Below are positions 9,292 to 18,262 of a DNA stretch of 64,000 nucleotides, in pieces. The notes under the pieces were generated by a model. The model did no database searches, had not been told where the DNA came from, and saw only the letters and a program-made list of their open reading frames with translations. The DNA is from Plantactinospora sp. KBS50 (lineage in GTDB: Bacteria > Actinomycetota > Actinomycetes > Mycobacteriales > Micromonosporaceae). Location of the stretch: the NCBI RefSeq assembly GCF_002285795.1, contig NZ_CP022961.1, positions 4,034,001 through 4,098,000 of the forward strand, written 5' to 3'. Numbering within the stretch: position 1 is the first letter of the stretch; each line of letters opens with the position of its first letter. The position numbers were made by a program, and so were the translations under genes.

Positions 9292-10128
9292 TCACTCACC
9301 GTCCGGGGTGGTCGCCGTGGCGGCGCCGCCGGCGCCGCTCGTGCCGGGCGTGCCGGGCGGGCCTTCGCCGGCCGCACCGTGCTCGGCGGCGAGCCAGGCC
9401 CGGTGCATGCGGTTGGCCATCCCGCCGAACTGCCGCACCTGCGTCATCCGCTCCCGGTCCTGCGCCACCCGCAGGGCGAGCTTGGCGTAGCGCGCCATGT
9501 CCCGGGGCTTGTCGGCGACCTCCCGCGCGATCGCCAGCGCGGTCGCGCGGCCCTGGCCCGGTTCGGCGAGCCGGGCCGCCAGCCCGATCGCGGCGGCCTC
9601 CGCGCCGGCGACCCTCCGGCCGGTGAGGATGATGTCGCTGGCCCGTTGCAGTCCGACCATCCGCGGCAGCCACCACGCCATCGCGGTCGGCGCCAGCCCG
9701 AGCGCGAGGTGCGCCTCCGCGAAGTACCCGTCGGGTTCGACCACGCAGATGTCGGCGCTGAGCGCCAGTCCCATGCCCAGACCGACGGCCGGCCCGTCGA
9801 CGACCGCGATGGTGGTGACCTCGCAGCCGTCCAGGAGTTCTGCCTCCCGCCCCATCAGTTGCGGCCACCGCCACGGCGGATCGGTACGGCGCCGCTGGTT
9901 GACCACGCCGAGGTCGGCGCCCGCGCAGAACGCCCGGCCGGAACCGCGCACGATCAGCACCGCCGCGTCCGGACGGTTGTTGATCCGCTCCACGATGTCC
10001 GGCAGCGCGCGCATCATCTCCTCGGTGACCGCGTTGCGCCGGTGCGGCCGGTCGATGAGCAGTTCGAAGACGCCCGGCTCCGGCTCGCCGACCACGAGGC
10101 CCGGCACCTGGTCAAACATCTCGTTCAT
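9292..10128 (-). CDS. Enoyl-CoA hydratase/isomerase family protein
   Basis: The 278-residue product has the crotonase fold: RNAVTEEMM near the N terminus, the GSGRAFCAGADL oxyanion segment near residue 65 and VDGPAVGLGMGLALSADI near residue 105. A Glu in FAEAHLALGLAP is placed for catalysis. The ATG at 10128 follows GGAGGG and was preferred over a GTG at 10140. The last 25 residues are a Gly/Ala/Thr-rich tail outside the fold. It ends immediately before the thiamine enzyme, so the two are coupled. It is one of three crotonase paralogues in this operon, suggesting successive hydration, isomerisation or C-C cleavage steps on a CoA thioester. Confidence 0.88.
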   Translation of the reverse strand: MNEMFDQVPGLVVGEPEPGVFELLIDRPHRRNAVTEEMMRALPDIVERINNRPDAAVLIVRGSGRAFCAGADLGVVNQRRRTDPPWRWPQLMGREAELLDGCEVTTIAVVDGPAVGLGMGLALSADICVVEPDGYFAEAHLALGLAPTAMAWWLPRMVGLQRASDIILTGRRVAGAEAAAIGLAARLAEPGQGRATALAIAREVADKPRDMARYAKLALRVAQDRERMTQVRQFGGMANRMHRAWLAAEHGAAGEGPPGTPGTSGAGGAATATTPDGE

Positions 10129-10147
10129 GTCGCCCTCCACAGGATCC

Positions 10148-11332
10148 TCACGCGGCCTCCACCGCGGTACGCACGGTCAGCAGCACGGCCACGGCGGCAC
10201 CGGCGGCCAGGCAGCCCAGCAGGATCCACAGCGGGCGGTAGCCGACGGCCCCGATCAACAGGCCGGAGAAGATCGGTCCGGTGGCCGACCCGACGGCCAG
10301 ACCGGTCCGGATGACCCCGGTGGCGTACCCGGGCGCCCCCGGCAGCAGCCGGACCGCACCGAGGTGGATCAGCCCCTGCCAGGCCCAACCCAGCCCGTAC
10401 GCGAGCAGCGCGCCGACCATCAGCAGCCGTCCGGTCGCGCCCACCAGCAGGAAGAACCCGACCGACCCGGCCGCCAGCACCAGCCCGCCCTGGGCGAACG
10501 CCTGCCAGCGGTACCGGTCCGCCAGCCAGCCCAGCGACACCCGCATCGTGATGTTGAGCAGGCTGGCCACCGCCACCGTCACGCCCGCCGCCGCCGGGGA
10601 CATGCCCCGCCCCACCGCGAAGAGGACGAAGAAGGCGCTCAGCGAGCTGGTGGTGAACGTGGCGACGGAGAACGCCGCGGCCAGCGTCCGGAGCCGACGC
10701 CGCCGGCTGCGGTCCGCCAGGCTCGCGGCCCGGACTGCCATATCCCGCGACGCGCCCGCGTGGTCGCCGTGCCGCCACCGGGTCAGCCCGATGGCCAGCA
10801 GCGGGAGGCTGGCGGCGAACAGGAACGCCCAGCGCCAGCCGACCTGCTCGGCGAGGACCGGCACCGACACCCCGGCCAGCAGCGTCGCGGCGGGCACGGC
10901 GGCCTGCTTGATGCCGAAGGCGAGCCCCTGGCGGCCGGGCGGCACCGCGTCGACGATCGCGAGGTTTGTGGTGCCGACCCCGGCGGAGTGCACGATCGCG
11001 ATCATCACCATGCCGGCGATCAGCAGCGCGGTGTTGGTCACCAGCGCGCCGAGCACCGCGATCGGTACCAGCGCGCCGAACGCGGCGATGTAGAGGCCGC
11101 GCTGCCAGCTCCGCCGGTCGACGATGCGGCCGAGCCAGACCGCGGTGCCGCCGGAGACCGCGTAGAACGTCCCGACCGCCAGGCCCAGGGTGCTCTCCCG
11201 CAGGCCGATGTCGCGCTCCAGGTACGGCGCGAGCGTCGAGACCAGGAAGACCGGCAGCATGATGGCGCTCTGCAGCGCGACGGCCGCGCCGACCGCCGAC
11301 GCGGAACGGCCCCTTCCCCTGGTCGCGGCCAT
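10148..11332 (-). CDS. Major facilitator superfamily transporter
   Basis: The 394-residue product has about twelve membrane segments. The loop between segments two and three reads GRIVDRRSWQRG and the equivalent loop in the second half reads GWLADRYRWQ, both standard MFS signatures. The ATG at 11332 was chosen because the upstream frame only shadows the preceding gene. It lies eight bases after the acyl-CoA dehydrogenase stop, within the operon. Import of the aromatic or branched acid degraded by the neighbouring enzymes is more likely than drug efflux, but direction cannot be read from sequence. Confidence 0.88.
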   Translation of the reverse strand: MAATRGRGRSASAVGAAVALQSAIMLPVFLVSTLAPYLERDIGLRESTLGLAVGTFYAVSGGTAVWLGRIVDRRSWQRGLYIAAFGALVPIAVLGALVTNTALLIAGMVMIAIVHSAGVGTTNLAIVDAVPPGRQGLAFGIKQAAVPAATLLAGVSVPVLAEQVGWRWAFLFAASLPLLAIGLTRWRHGDHAGASRDMAVRAASLADRSRRRRLRTLAAAFSVATFTTSSLSAFFVLFAVGRGMSPAAAGVTVAVASLLNITMRVSLGWLADRYRWQAFAQGGLVLAAGSVGFFLLVGATGRLLMVGALLAYGLGWAWQGLIHLGAVRLLPGAPGYATGVIRTGLAVGSATGPIFSGLLIGAVGYRPLWILLGCLAAGAAVAVLLTVRTAVEAA

Positions 11333-11340
11333 GCTGCTGA

Positions 11341-12513
11341 TCAGGCACGCCGGGGCAGCAGGCCGCGGGCGATGACGAGCTTCTGCACCTCGGTCGCCCC
11401 CTCGACGACCCGGTTGACCCGAAGGGCCCGCAGCCAGTGTTCCAGCGGCATCTCCTGGCACAGGCCGATCCCGCCGTGTATCTGGATCACCCGGTCGACG
11501 ACCTGGTACGCGGTCTCGGTGGCCACCAGCTTCGCCGTCGAGGTCTTCGTCGGCGACGGCCGCCCGGCGGTCACCCCGGCGGCGGCGTCCCGGACGATCA
11601 GCCGGGCGGCGTACAGCTCGACGGCACAGTCGGCGAGCATCCACTGGATGCCCTGCCGCTGCGCCAGCGGCCGGCCGAACGTCGAACGCTCCCCGGAGTA
11701 GTCGACCGCCATCTCCAGCGCCAGCGCCGCGACGCCGACCGAGCGGGCGGCCAGCGAGAGGCGGCCCCGGGCCAGCCACTTCTTGGCCAGTTCGAAGCCG
11801 CGGCCGGGCTCGCCCAGCAGGTTCTCCTCCGGCACCTCGACGCCGTCCAGCGCGACCTCGTAGGTGTGGTGGTCGCGGATGACGGCGACCTTGCGGTAGG
11901 AGAAGCCGGGCGAGTCGCGCGGGACGATGAACGCGGAGATGCCACCGCCCTTCTCGGCGGCGGTGCCGGTCCGGGCCAGCACCACGCCCAGCGGCGACTC
12001 ACCGACCCGGCTGATGAACTGCTTGCGACCGGTGATCCGCCAGCCGCTCGGGATCCGCTCGGCGCGGGTCTGGATCGCCCGGGCCGGGTCGGACCCGCCG
12101 GTGGGCTCGGTGATCGCCACGAACCACTGCCGACCCTGCTCGATGGTGGGCAGCAGATACTTCGCCCGCTGCTCGTCGTCGGCCTCCAGGAGGAAGACCG
12201 GCGGGTCGTAGCCGAACGCCCCGTCGCCGGGGTCGGGCAACGAGTAGGTGTGCCGCACCGCCTGCTCCAGCACCGCGACCAGTTGGGTGGCGGTGAGCCC
12301 GGCGCCGCCGTACCCGGCCGGGGTGGCGAAGCACCACAGCCCGTTGGCCTTCGCCTTGCGCTGGAGTTCGGTACGCACGTCGGCGGGGATGCCGGTGGCC
12401 CCGGCCGCCCGCAGTTCCGCCTCCACCGGCGCGATCTCGCGCTCGACGAACGCCCGGGTGGTCTCCTCGAACGGTCGAAGCTCCTCGCCGCCCTCGGGCT
12501 CGAACGGGTTCAT
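11341..12513 (-). CDS. Acyl-CoA dehydrogenase
   Basis: The 390-residue product is full length for the family. It shows the FAD and substrate segment TEPTGGSDPARAIQTRAER near residue 135 and GRKQFISR after it. Near the C terminus come QIHGGIGLCQEMPLEHWLR and NRVVEGATEVQK, where the catalytic Glu of short- and medium-chain types sits. The ATG overlaps the upstream hydratase stop by four bases. Together with the CoA synthetase and hydratases it forms a beta-oxidation-like route. Electrons would pass to ETF. Chain length or ring preference is not evident. Confidence 0.9.
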   Translation of the reverse strand: MNPFEPEGGEELRPFEETTRAFVEREIAPVEAELRAAGATGIPADVRTELQRKAKANGLWCFATPAGYGGAGLTATQLVAVLEQAVRHTYSLPDPGDGAFGYDPPVFLLEADDEQRAKYLLPTIEQGRQWFVAITEPTGGSDPARAIQTRAERIPSGWRITGRKQFISRVGESPLGVVLARTGTAAEKGGGISAFIVPRDSPGFSYRKVAVIRDHHTYEVALDGVEVPEENLLGEPGRGFELAKKWLARGRLSLAARSVGVAALALEMAVDYSGERSTFGRPLAQRQGIQWMLADCAVELYAARLIVRDAAAGVTAGRPSPTKTSTAKLVATETAYQVVDRVIQIHGGIGLCQEMPLEHWLRALRVNRVVEGATEVQKLVIARGLLPRRA

Positions 12514-13286
12514 GCCCGGTCCCCCTTCCGCGGGCGGCGCGCGCGCAACGCCCGCACCGCCTCGCTGTGCTCCGGTGTCTCCTGCAGCAGCCCGAACGAC
12601 GACCAGGCGGCCTCCAGGCTGTCCATGACGTCCATCTGGTGCGCCCGCTGGACCAGGCGTTTGGTGACCCGCACCGCCGGTGCCGGCTTGGCCGCGAGCC
12701 GCTCGGCGAACGCCGCGACGTCGGCGTCCAGGGTGTCGGTGACGCTGCGGTAGATGCCGAGTTCCCGCGCGGTCCCGGCGGGGACCTTCTCGCCCAGGAG
12801 CAGGATCTCCAGCGCCCGCGACGCGCCGACCAGGTGGGTGAGCAGCCAGGCGCTGCCGAAACCCGGGGTCAGACCCAGATCGACGAAGCCGAGCCGCAGG
12901 TACGCCCCGGGGACGGCGAACCGGAAGTCGCACCACAGGGCCAGGTCGACGCCGGCACCGATGGCCGGACCGTTGAGCCCGGCGATGACCGGCTTGTCGA
13001 GTTCGGCGAACCGGCGGGCCAGCCGCCCGACCCCGCCGGCCAGGTAGTCGCGCTTGGCCAGCGGCGACGGCCGCTGGTCGCCCATCCGGGCGGTGTCGCC
13101 GCCGGCGCAGAAGAAGTCACCGACCGCGGTGAGGACCACCACCTTGATCGAGTCGGTGCTGGCGGCGTGTTCAAGCTCCGTCGCCAGGTCGGCGAGGACC
13201 TCGGCGGACAGGGCGTTGCGCTTCGCCTCGTTCGCGATCCTGATCCGCCACACGCCCGGCGCGGTCTCGGCGCTCTCGACGGTCAC
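12510..13286 (-). CDS. Enoyl-CoA hydratase/isomerase family protein
   Basis: The 258-residue product starts at a GTG at 13286 that overlaps the synthetase stop (GTGA). Crotonase landmarks are EAKRNALSAEVL, AVGDFFCAGGDTARM near residue 65 and LNGPAIGAGVDLALWCDF near residue 105, followed by LGFVDLGLTPGFGSAWLL. The latter holds the usual second active-site region but with Asp rather than Glu. It therefore may be an isomerase or a divergent hydratase. It is co-transcribed with the acyl-CoA dehydrogenase that follows. Confidence 0.88.
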   Translation of the reverse strand: MTVESAETAPGVWRIRIANEAKRNALSAEVLADLATELEHAASTDSIKVVVLTAVGDFFCAGGDTARMGDQRPSPLAKRDYLAGGVGRLARRFAELDKPVIAGLNGPAIGAGVDLALWCDFRFAVPGAYLRLGFVDLGLTPGFGSAWLLTHLVGASRALEILLLGEKVPAGTARELGIYRSVTDTLDADVAAFAERLAAKPAPAVRVTKRLVQRAHQMDVMDSLEAAWSSFGLLQETPEHSEAVRALRARRPRKGDRA

Positions 13287-15328
13287 GGCTGGCCTCCCGA
13301 ACCGGTCCGGATCTCGATCAGCGCGTCGGCCACGACGGCCTGGCCGTCGTCGGTGAGAAACACCGGGTTGACCTCCACGGTGTTCGCGGGGATGGTCTCC
13401 ATCGCCGCCAGCAGCGCGGCGACGGCGTCCGCGTGGGCGTCGGCGAGGCCGCTGACGGCCCGCACCTCGGCCGCCCCGACCGGCCCCCACTGCCAGCGCA
13501 CCGCCCCGGACCGCTCGACGTCGGAGCCGCCGGGGCCGATGCCGACCAGCGGGCCGAGCCGCGGATGCCGGATCCGGGCGACGAACAGCTCCACCCCGGT
13601 GACCTGGCGTTCGAGCAGGATCGTGAAGTCGTCCGGTGTCTTGCGCCGGCCGATGGCCGTGAGGGCGTCGAACGCCGCGCGCACCGCGTCGGCGTTCCAC
13701 AGGTGCAGCCGCACGCCGCCGTGCTGGGCCTTGTGCGGCATGCCGGGGCTGACCAGCTTGGCCACCACCGGGAAACCCAGGTCGGTCGCGACGCGTACCG
13801 CCTCCTGCGCGTCGGCGGCGGTGCCGCCCGGGGCGACCGTGGCGCCGGCCTCGCGCAGCAGCCGCTTGCCGGCGATCTCGTCGAGCAGGGTGGTCGGTCC
13901 GGTGCCGCCGTCCCGCGTCGGCCGCGGCCCGGCGGCGCGGCGGGCGAAGGCGGCCCGGCGTGCCGCCGCGTCCACGGTGGCCCGCAGCGCGCCGGTGAGG
14001 TCCATCGGCTCGGAGAAGGTGCTGACACCGGCGTCCCGCAGCGCGCTCGCCGCGTCGGCGGACAGGATGCCCAGCGCGGCGAACGCGGCGTCGGGCCGGG
14101 AGGTGGCGGCCTCGACCAGCCGTTGCAGGGTACGGTCGCCGGCGCCGGCGAGCCCGTGCGCGATGAAGACCGCGAGCAGGTCGATCTCGCCGCTGTCGAC
14201 GCAGTCGCGCAGGATCCGCGGGAACGTCTCGGGCTGGTTGATCACCTGGGCGGTGGTGTCCACGGGATTGGCCGGGTGGCTGAACGGGGCGTACCCGCGG
14301 ATCCGCTCCTGGACCGGCGCGGACAGGGTGGGCATGGTGATGCCGTTGGTCTCCGCGGCGTCGGCCATCAGCACGCCCACACCGCCCGAGGTGGAGACGA
14401 AGCCGAGCCGGGGATCGGCCGGCAGCGCCGGATGGTCGACGGCGACCTGGAGGAAGTTGACCAGGCCGGCGATCGAGCTGGCCGGGTAGCCGCCCGCGCT
14501 GGCGATCAGGTCGCCGAGCAGGTCGTTCTCGTCGCCGATGAGGGCCGCCGTGTGTGCCTGGCTGGCCAGCCGGCCGATGGTCGAGGTGCCGGCCTGTAGC
14601 ACGGCGGTGGCGATGCCGGCGGTGGCCAGCGCCCGCAGGGTGTCGTGCAGGTCCTCCAGGTCCCGCACGGTCTCCAGGCTGAGCGCGATGCCCCGCACCT
14701 GTCCGCGTTCGGCCAGCACCCGGGCCAGTTCCAGAGCCGTGATGTCGGCCTCGTTGCCGGTGTGGAACCAGTGCCGCACCCCCAGGCCGATTCGCCGGCA
14801 CCAGTTGACCAGGTACGTGCCGACCGCCGCGCTCTGGGTCACGATCGCCAGGTCGCCCGGGGTGGGCCGGGCCGAGTCGATGACCGGGGTGAACGCGAAG
14901 AAGGCCCGGCCCGCGACATCCATGAAGCCGTTGCTGTTCGGGCCGAGCAGCCGCATCCCGTGCCGGCCGGCGATCTCGGTCAGCCGCTGCTGCAACGCCC
15001 GGCCGGCGTCGTCGGTCTCGGCGAAGCCGGCGGCGACCACCGACACGTTGCGGGCGCCGGCCCGGCCGGCCTGCTCGACCGCCTCGGTGACCCGCTCCCG
15101 GGGCAGCGCCACCACCACCCAGTCGGGCGCCTCGTCGAGGTCCGCGAGGCTGGGCCGGGTGCGGATGCCGAAGACCTCCTCGCGGTTGGGGTTCACCGGG
15201 ATGATCCGGCCGGTGAAGCCGGACTCGACCGAGTAGCGGACCAGCCGCCCCCCGATCCGGTTGGGGTCGGCGCTGGCGCCGACGACCGCGATCACCCGCG
15301 GCTCGAAGAACGGATCCCAGTCGGTCAT
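13283..15328 (-). CDS. Acetate--CoA ligase-like acyl-CoA synthetase (NDP-forming type, CoA-binding plus ATP-grasp)
   Basis: The 681-residue product has the fused alpha-beta layout of NDP-forming acyl-CoA synthetases. Residues 1-130 are a CoA-binding Rossmann domain (FFEPRVIAVVGASADPNRIG, then GPNSNGFMD). Residues 150-450 are succinyl-CoA-ligase-like subdomains containing TQSAAVGTYLVNW and FVSTSGGVGVLMAD. The last 220 residues are an ATP-grasp domain (GKRLLREAGATVAPGG, FPVVAKLVSPGMPHK). It activates an acid to its CoA thioester for the neighbouring hydratases and dehydrogenase. The ATG at 15328 overlaps the upstream stop by four bases. The frame continues much further upstream without a plausible start. 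Confidence 0.88.
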   Translation of the reverse strand: MTDWDPFFEPRVIAVVGASADPNRIGGRLVRYSVESGFTGRIIPVNPNREEVFGIRTRPSLADLDEAPDWVVVALPRERVTEAVEQAGRAGARNVSVVAAGFAETDDAGRALQQRLTEIAGRHGMRLLGPNSNGFMDVAGRAFFAFTPVIDSARPTPGDLAIVTQSAAVGTYLVNWCRRIGLGVRHWFHTGNEADITALELARVLAERGQVRGIALSLETVRDLEDLHDTLRALATAGIATAVLQAGTSTIGRLASQAHTAALIGDENDLLGDLIASAGGYPASSIAGLVNFLQVAVDHPALPADPRLGFVSTSGGVGVLMADAAETNGITMPTLSAPVQERIRGYAPFSHPANPVDTTAQVINQPETFPRILRDCVDSGEIDLLAVFIAHGLAGAGDRTLQRLVEAATSRPDAAFAALGILSADAASALRDAGVSTFSEPMDLTGALRATVDAAARRAAFARRAAGPRPTRDGGTGPTTLLDEIAGKRLLREAGATVAPGGTAADAQEAVRVATDLGFPVVAKLVSPGMPHKAQHGGVRLHLWNADAVRAAFDALTAIGRRKTPDDFTILLERQVTGVELFVARIRHPRLGPLVGIGPGGSDVERSGAVRWQWGPVGAAEVRAVSGLADAHADAVAALLAAMETIPANTVEVNPVFLTDDGQAVVADALIEIRTGSGGQP

Positions 15329-16053
15329 GCCGGCTTCCCGAGCCTCTCGATGGCCCGTACCAGGCCGACGCGTCTCATGGTGGCCTCGTACCCTTCGGTC
15401 TGTGCCTCCCGCAGCAGCGCCTTGGTGTGCCGCAGCAGGCGGGGATCGGTGCCGAGGAACGGCGCGACGAGGCGCTCGTGCGCGGCTTCCAGTTCGTGCG
15501 GCGCGACGATCGCCTCGAACAGGCCGAGCGCGCCGAGGTCCTCGGGCGGCACCGGCCGGTGGTGGGCGCAGAACCGCAGCGCCCGGCCCACGGTGGTGGC
15601 CCGCGGCAGGTACCAGGCGGCGACGCTGGGCGCCATGCCGGCGCGCAGGTGACCGTCGTAGAGCTTGACCCGGTCGGTGGCGATCCGCAGGTCGCACTGG
15701 AGCGCGAAGCCGAGGCCGCCGCCGACGACCGCGCCGTCCAGCAGCGCGACGGTGGGCATCTCCAGGGCGCGGAACATGCTCGACTCGTGGCCGCCGGCCG
15801 CCGGGACGGGCCGGCCGGAGTCCCGGGCGCCCACCTCGGACAGTTCGGCGGTGTCCCGGCCCGAGCAGAAGTCGCCGCCGGCGCCGGTGAGCGTGACGAG
15901 CCGCACCGTGGGGTCGTCGTTCAGTTCGCGGGCGCACCGGTCCAGCTCGCGGAGCATGGTGTCGTTGAAGGCGTTGCGCCGCTGCGGACGGTTCAGGGTG
16001 ATCCGGACGGCGCCCCGGTCGTCGCGGGTGACCTCGATCGTGGTGTAGTCCAT
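15325..16053 (-). CDS. Enoyl-CoA hydratase/isomerase family protein
   Basis: The 242-residue product is a short crotonase. It has RRNAFNDTMLRELD, a TGAGGDFCSGRDTAEL oxyanion segment near residue 60 and LDGAVVGGGLGFALQCDLRI near residue 105. The segment where hydratases carry the second catalytic Glu reads HLRAGMAPSVAAWYLPR and has no acidic residue, so classical hydration may be lost. Its ATG shares one base with the FAH hydrolase stop. It is the second gene of the operon and directly precedes the CoA synthetase. Confidence 0.87.
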   Translation of the reverse strand: MDYTTIEVTRDDRGAVRITLNRPQRRNAFNDTMLRELDRCARELNDDPTVRLVTLTGAGGDFCSGRDTAELSEVGARDSGRPVPAAGGHESSMFRALEMPTVALLDGAVVGGGLGFALQCDLRIATDRVKLYDGHLRAGMAPSVAAWYLPRATTVGRALRFCAHHRPVPPEDLGALGLFEAIVAPHELEAAHERLVAPFLGTDPRLLRHTKALLREAQTEGYEATMRRVGLVRAIERLGKPA

Positions 16054-17006
16054 CAGGCTCCGCCCGACCGGCCGACGAACGTGTTGGCGATCCGGCCGAC
16101 CTCGGCGATCTCGATCTCGACCCGGTCACCGTCGCGCAGCCACCTGCGGGGCCGCATGCCGCCGCCGATGCCGGCCGGCGTGCCGGTGAGGATGACGTCG
16201 CCCGGCTCCAGCGTCATGATCGCCGAGATGTACTCGATCAGGAACGGGACGTCGAAGACCATCTCGCCGAGGGTCGCCGACTGGCGCCGTTCGCCGTTGA
16301 CGTGCGTGGTCAGGGAGAGCCCGGCCAGGTCGTCGGCGGCCCGGGGCTTGCTGATCCACGGGCCGAGCGGGCAGAAGTGGTCGAACGACTTGCCCTGCAG
16401 CATCTCCTTGGTCCGGAACTGGTAGTCCCGGGCGGAGACGTCGTTGGCCACCGCGTACCCGGCGACCGCGTCGTCGGCGTCGTCCCGGGTGGCGTACCGG
16501 GTCCGCCGGCCGATGACCACCGCGAGTTCGCCCTCGTAGTCGATGCGGTGCGAGGCCCGCGGGATCGGCACGTCGGCGTGCGGGCCGATCAGGGTGTTCG
16601 GGAACTTGGCGAACAGGATCGGGAACTCCGGGACCGTCCGCTCGGCCTCGTCGGCGTGCGACAGGTAGTTGAGTCCGACACCGATGATCTTCTGCGGTTG
16701 GCTCACCGGAGCCCGCAGGGTCACCGCGGCCAGCGGCACGGTCCGGCCGGGTTCGGCGGCGGCACCGGCCGCGGCCGTGGCGACCAGGTCCGGCCAGCCG
16801 TCGATGGCCAGGAAGAGTTCGAGCCGGCCGGGCTCCGCCCGCCAGCGGGCCGCACCCGGCCGCTCGGCCGGCAGGGCGTCCGCGTCGAGTGTCGCGGCGA
16901 GGTCGATGACCAGGTCGCCGACGACAAGTCCGGCCCGTGCTCCCGGCTGGTCGTCGGTCCGGTACGCGACGAGTCCGGGCGCACGGGCCGCCGTCTGTTC
17001 ATCCAT
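16053..17006 (-). CDS. Fumarylacetoacetate hydrolase family protein
   Basis: The 317-residue product is complete. The catalytic C-terminal domain starts near residue 95 with IIGVGLNYLSHADE. Metal ligands are expected in IDYEGELAVVIG and in VANDVSARDYQ, and GDVILTGTPAGIGGG closes the active site. It is the first gene of the long catabolic operon, with a well-formed promoter and operator just upstream. The family covers hydrolases, isomerases and oxaloacetate decarboxylases of ring-cleavage pathways. It pairs functionally with the truncated homologue at the left edge. Confidence 0.9.
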   Translation of the reverse strand: MDEQTAARAPGLVAYRTDDQPGARAGLVVGDLVIDLAATLDADALPAERPGAARWRAEPGRLELFLAIDGWPDLVATAAAGAAAEPGRTVPLAAVTLRAPVSQPQKIIGVGLNYLSHADEAERTVPEFPILFAKFPNTLIGPHADVPIPRASHRIDYEGELAVVIGRRTRYATRDDADDAVAGYAVANDVSARDYQFRTKEMLQGKSFDHFCPLGPWISKPRAADDLAGLSLTTHVNGERRQSATLGEMVFDVPFLIEYISAIMTLEPGDVILTGTPAGIGGGMRPRRWLRDGDRVEIEIAEVGRIANTFVGRSGGA

Positions 17007-17041
17007 CCGAAGGTCCTCCTCGGGCTCCCCCTTGAGGAGCT

Positions 17042-17058
17042 TGCATGCATTGTATGCA
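17042..17058. promoter_or_regulatory. 17-bp palindromic operator, left site
   Basis: The sequence TGCATGCATTGTATGCA is a near-perfect palindrome. It differs from the reverse complement of the site at 17116-17132 at one central base only. It covers the -10 hexamer of the minus-strand operon. The two centres are 74 bases apart, close to seven helical turns, so a dimeric repressor could bind both on one DNA face. Confidence 0.7.
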
Positions 17059-17076
17059 GAGCGTACGGTGCGTCAA
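17049..17076 (-). promoter_or_regulatory. Promoter of the FAH/enoyl-CoA hydratase operon
   Basis: On the minus strand TTGACG (17076-17071) is followed after 16 bases by TACAAT (17054-17049). This lies 43 bases upstream of the first start codon at 17006. The -10 is inside the left palindrome. Confidence 0.6.
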
Positions 17077-17096
17077 GGATGAGTTTTTCCCATCCC

Positions 17097-17125
17097 TTGA
17101 AACTGCATAATGCGATGCATACACT
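17097..17125 (+). promoter_or_regulatory. Promoter of the second tctCAB operon
   Basis: TTGAAA (17097-17102), a 17-base spacer and TACACT (17120-17125) form a good housekeeping-type promoter. It lies 65 bases upstream of the ATG at 17190. The -10 lies within the right palindrome. Confidence 0.6.
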
Positions 17126-17132
17126 GCATGCA
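17116..17132. promoter_or_regulatory. 17-bp palindromic operator, right site
   Basis: TGCATACACTGCATGCA is the inverted partner of the left site, identical at 16 of 17 positions. It overlaps the -10 of the plus-strand tct promoter. The same motif family occurs before the other tctC gene near 7600. Confidence 0.7.
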
Positions 17133-17189
17133 CTTCGGGTGAACTTCAAGTCTTTCTCCGTCCCCCACACAAGGAAGACGAGCACCGAG

Positions 17190-18242
17190 ATGAAGACATC
17201 ACGACTGCGCCCGACCGTCCGAATCCTCGCCGCGGCCTGCGCCCTCACTCTCCCGCTGCTCGCCGCGTGCAGCGGCGGGGAGAGCACGGCCGACGGCGAC
17301 TCGGACGGCAAACTGGCCCCGCTGGCGGACGGCTTTCCCAGCCGATCCATCACCCTGTGGAACACCTTCGAACCCGGCCACACCGACGACCTGCTCAACA
17401 AGGCGTTCGCCGAGGTGGCCCGGAAGTACTCCCCCGTGCCGATCATCACCGACAGCCGCCCCGCACCCGGACCCGTCTCCTGGTACGGCCACGTCGAGTT
17501 CCTCAGCGGACGCGCCAACGCCAAGGACGGCTACGACCTGTACGCCGTCTCCTGGGCCGGCGCGACCGTGCGGCCGTGGACGGTCCAACAACTCGCCGAC
17601 GCGAAACTCGAAACGCTCAAGCCCGTCGGCGTCGTCGAACAGGCGCCGTTCGTGTTCGCCGTCCCCAAGGAGAGCCCGTACGACACGCTGGCCGACGTCG
17701 AGCAGGCCGCGAAGGCCGACCCCGGCAAGCTGCGCGCCGTGGCCGGGCAGACCGGCAGCCTCATCCACTCCACCCTGGCCGTCTGGCAGGCGGCGAACGG
17801 GATCGCCAAGAACGCGATCCGGTTCATCCCCACCGGCGGCAGCGGCGAGGCCCTCACCGTCATCCGCGGCGGCGGCGCCGACCTCGCCGTGGTCACCTAC
17901 TCGGCAGGCATCGAGGACCAGATGAAGGTCCTCGCGGTCAGCGGCGAGGCGCCGTTCGCCGGGCTCCCGGACGTTCCGGTCGCCCAGGCCGGGGGCAAGC
18001 CCATCCCGGTCGGCAGCGAACGCGGCTTCGGCGCCCTGCCGGACGCCCCGCAGGAGCACCTCGACTGGTTCTACGAGCTCATGCAGAAGGTCGCCGCCGA
18101 CCCCACCTTCCAGGAACGCCAGCACGGCTTCGACTTCAACGTCCGCGACGGCGCCTGGGTGCAGGGCTACCGGCAGCAGATCGTCGACACCGTCATACCC
18201 GTACTGGAGGAAAACGGGCTGACCACCGGTCTGCGCAAGTGA
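17190..18242 (+). CDS. tctC: Second TctC-type substrate-binding lipoprotein
   Basis: The 350-residue product begins with a lipoprotein signal: MKTSRLRPTVR, a hydrophobic run and LLAACSGG with the lipobox cysteine near residue 25. The mature N terminus, LADGFPSRSITLWNTFEPGH, closely mirrors that of the tctC at 6437-7519 (LPDGFPSRPITLLNVDAPGH), so the two are paralogues within the Bug family. AAGGAAG at 17171 is the ribosome site. It is the first gene of a tctC-tctA-tctB operon driven by the divergent promoter. It probably binds a ligand related to that of the other system. Confidence 0.9.
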   Translation: MKTSRLRPTVRILAAACALTLPLLAACSGGESTADGDSDGKLAPLADGFPSRSITLWNTFEPGHTDDLLNKAFAEVARKYSPVPIITDSRPAPGPVSWYGHVEFLSGRANAKDGYDLYAVSWAGATVRPWTVQQLADAKLETLKPVGVVEQAPFVFAVPKESPYDTLADVEQAAKADPGKLRAVAGQTGSLIHSTLAVWQAANGIAKNAIRFIPTGGSGEALTVIRGGGADLAVVTYSAGIEDQMKVLAVSGEAPFAGLPDVPVAQAGGKPIPVGSERGFGALPDAPQEHLDWFYELMQKVAADPTFQERQHGFDFNVRDGAWVQGYRQQIVDTVIPVLEENGLTTGLRK

Positions 18243-18262
18243 CGGTCGGAGGGTGACCGGAG

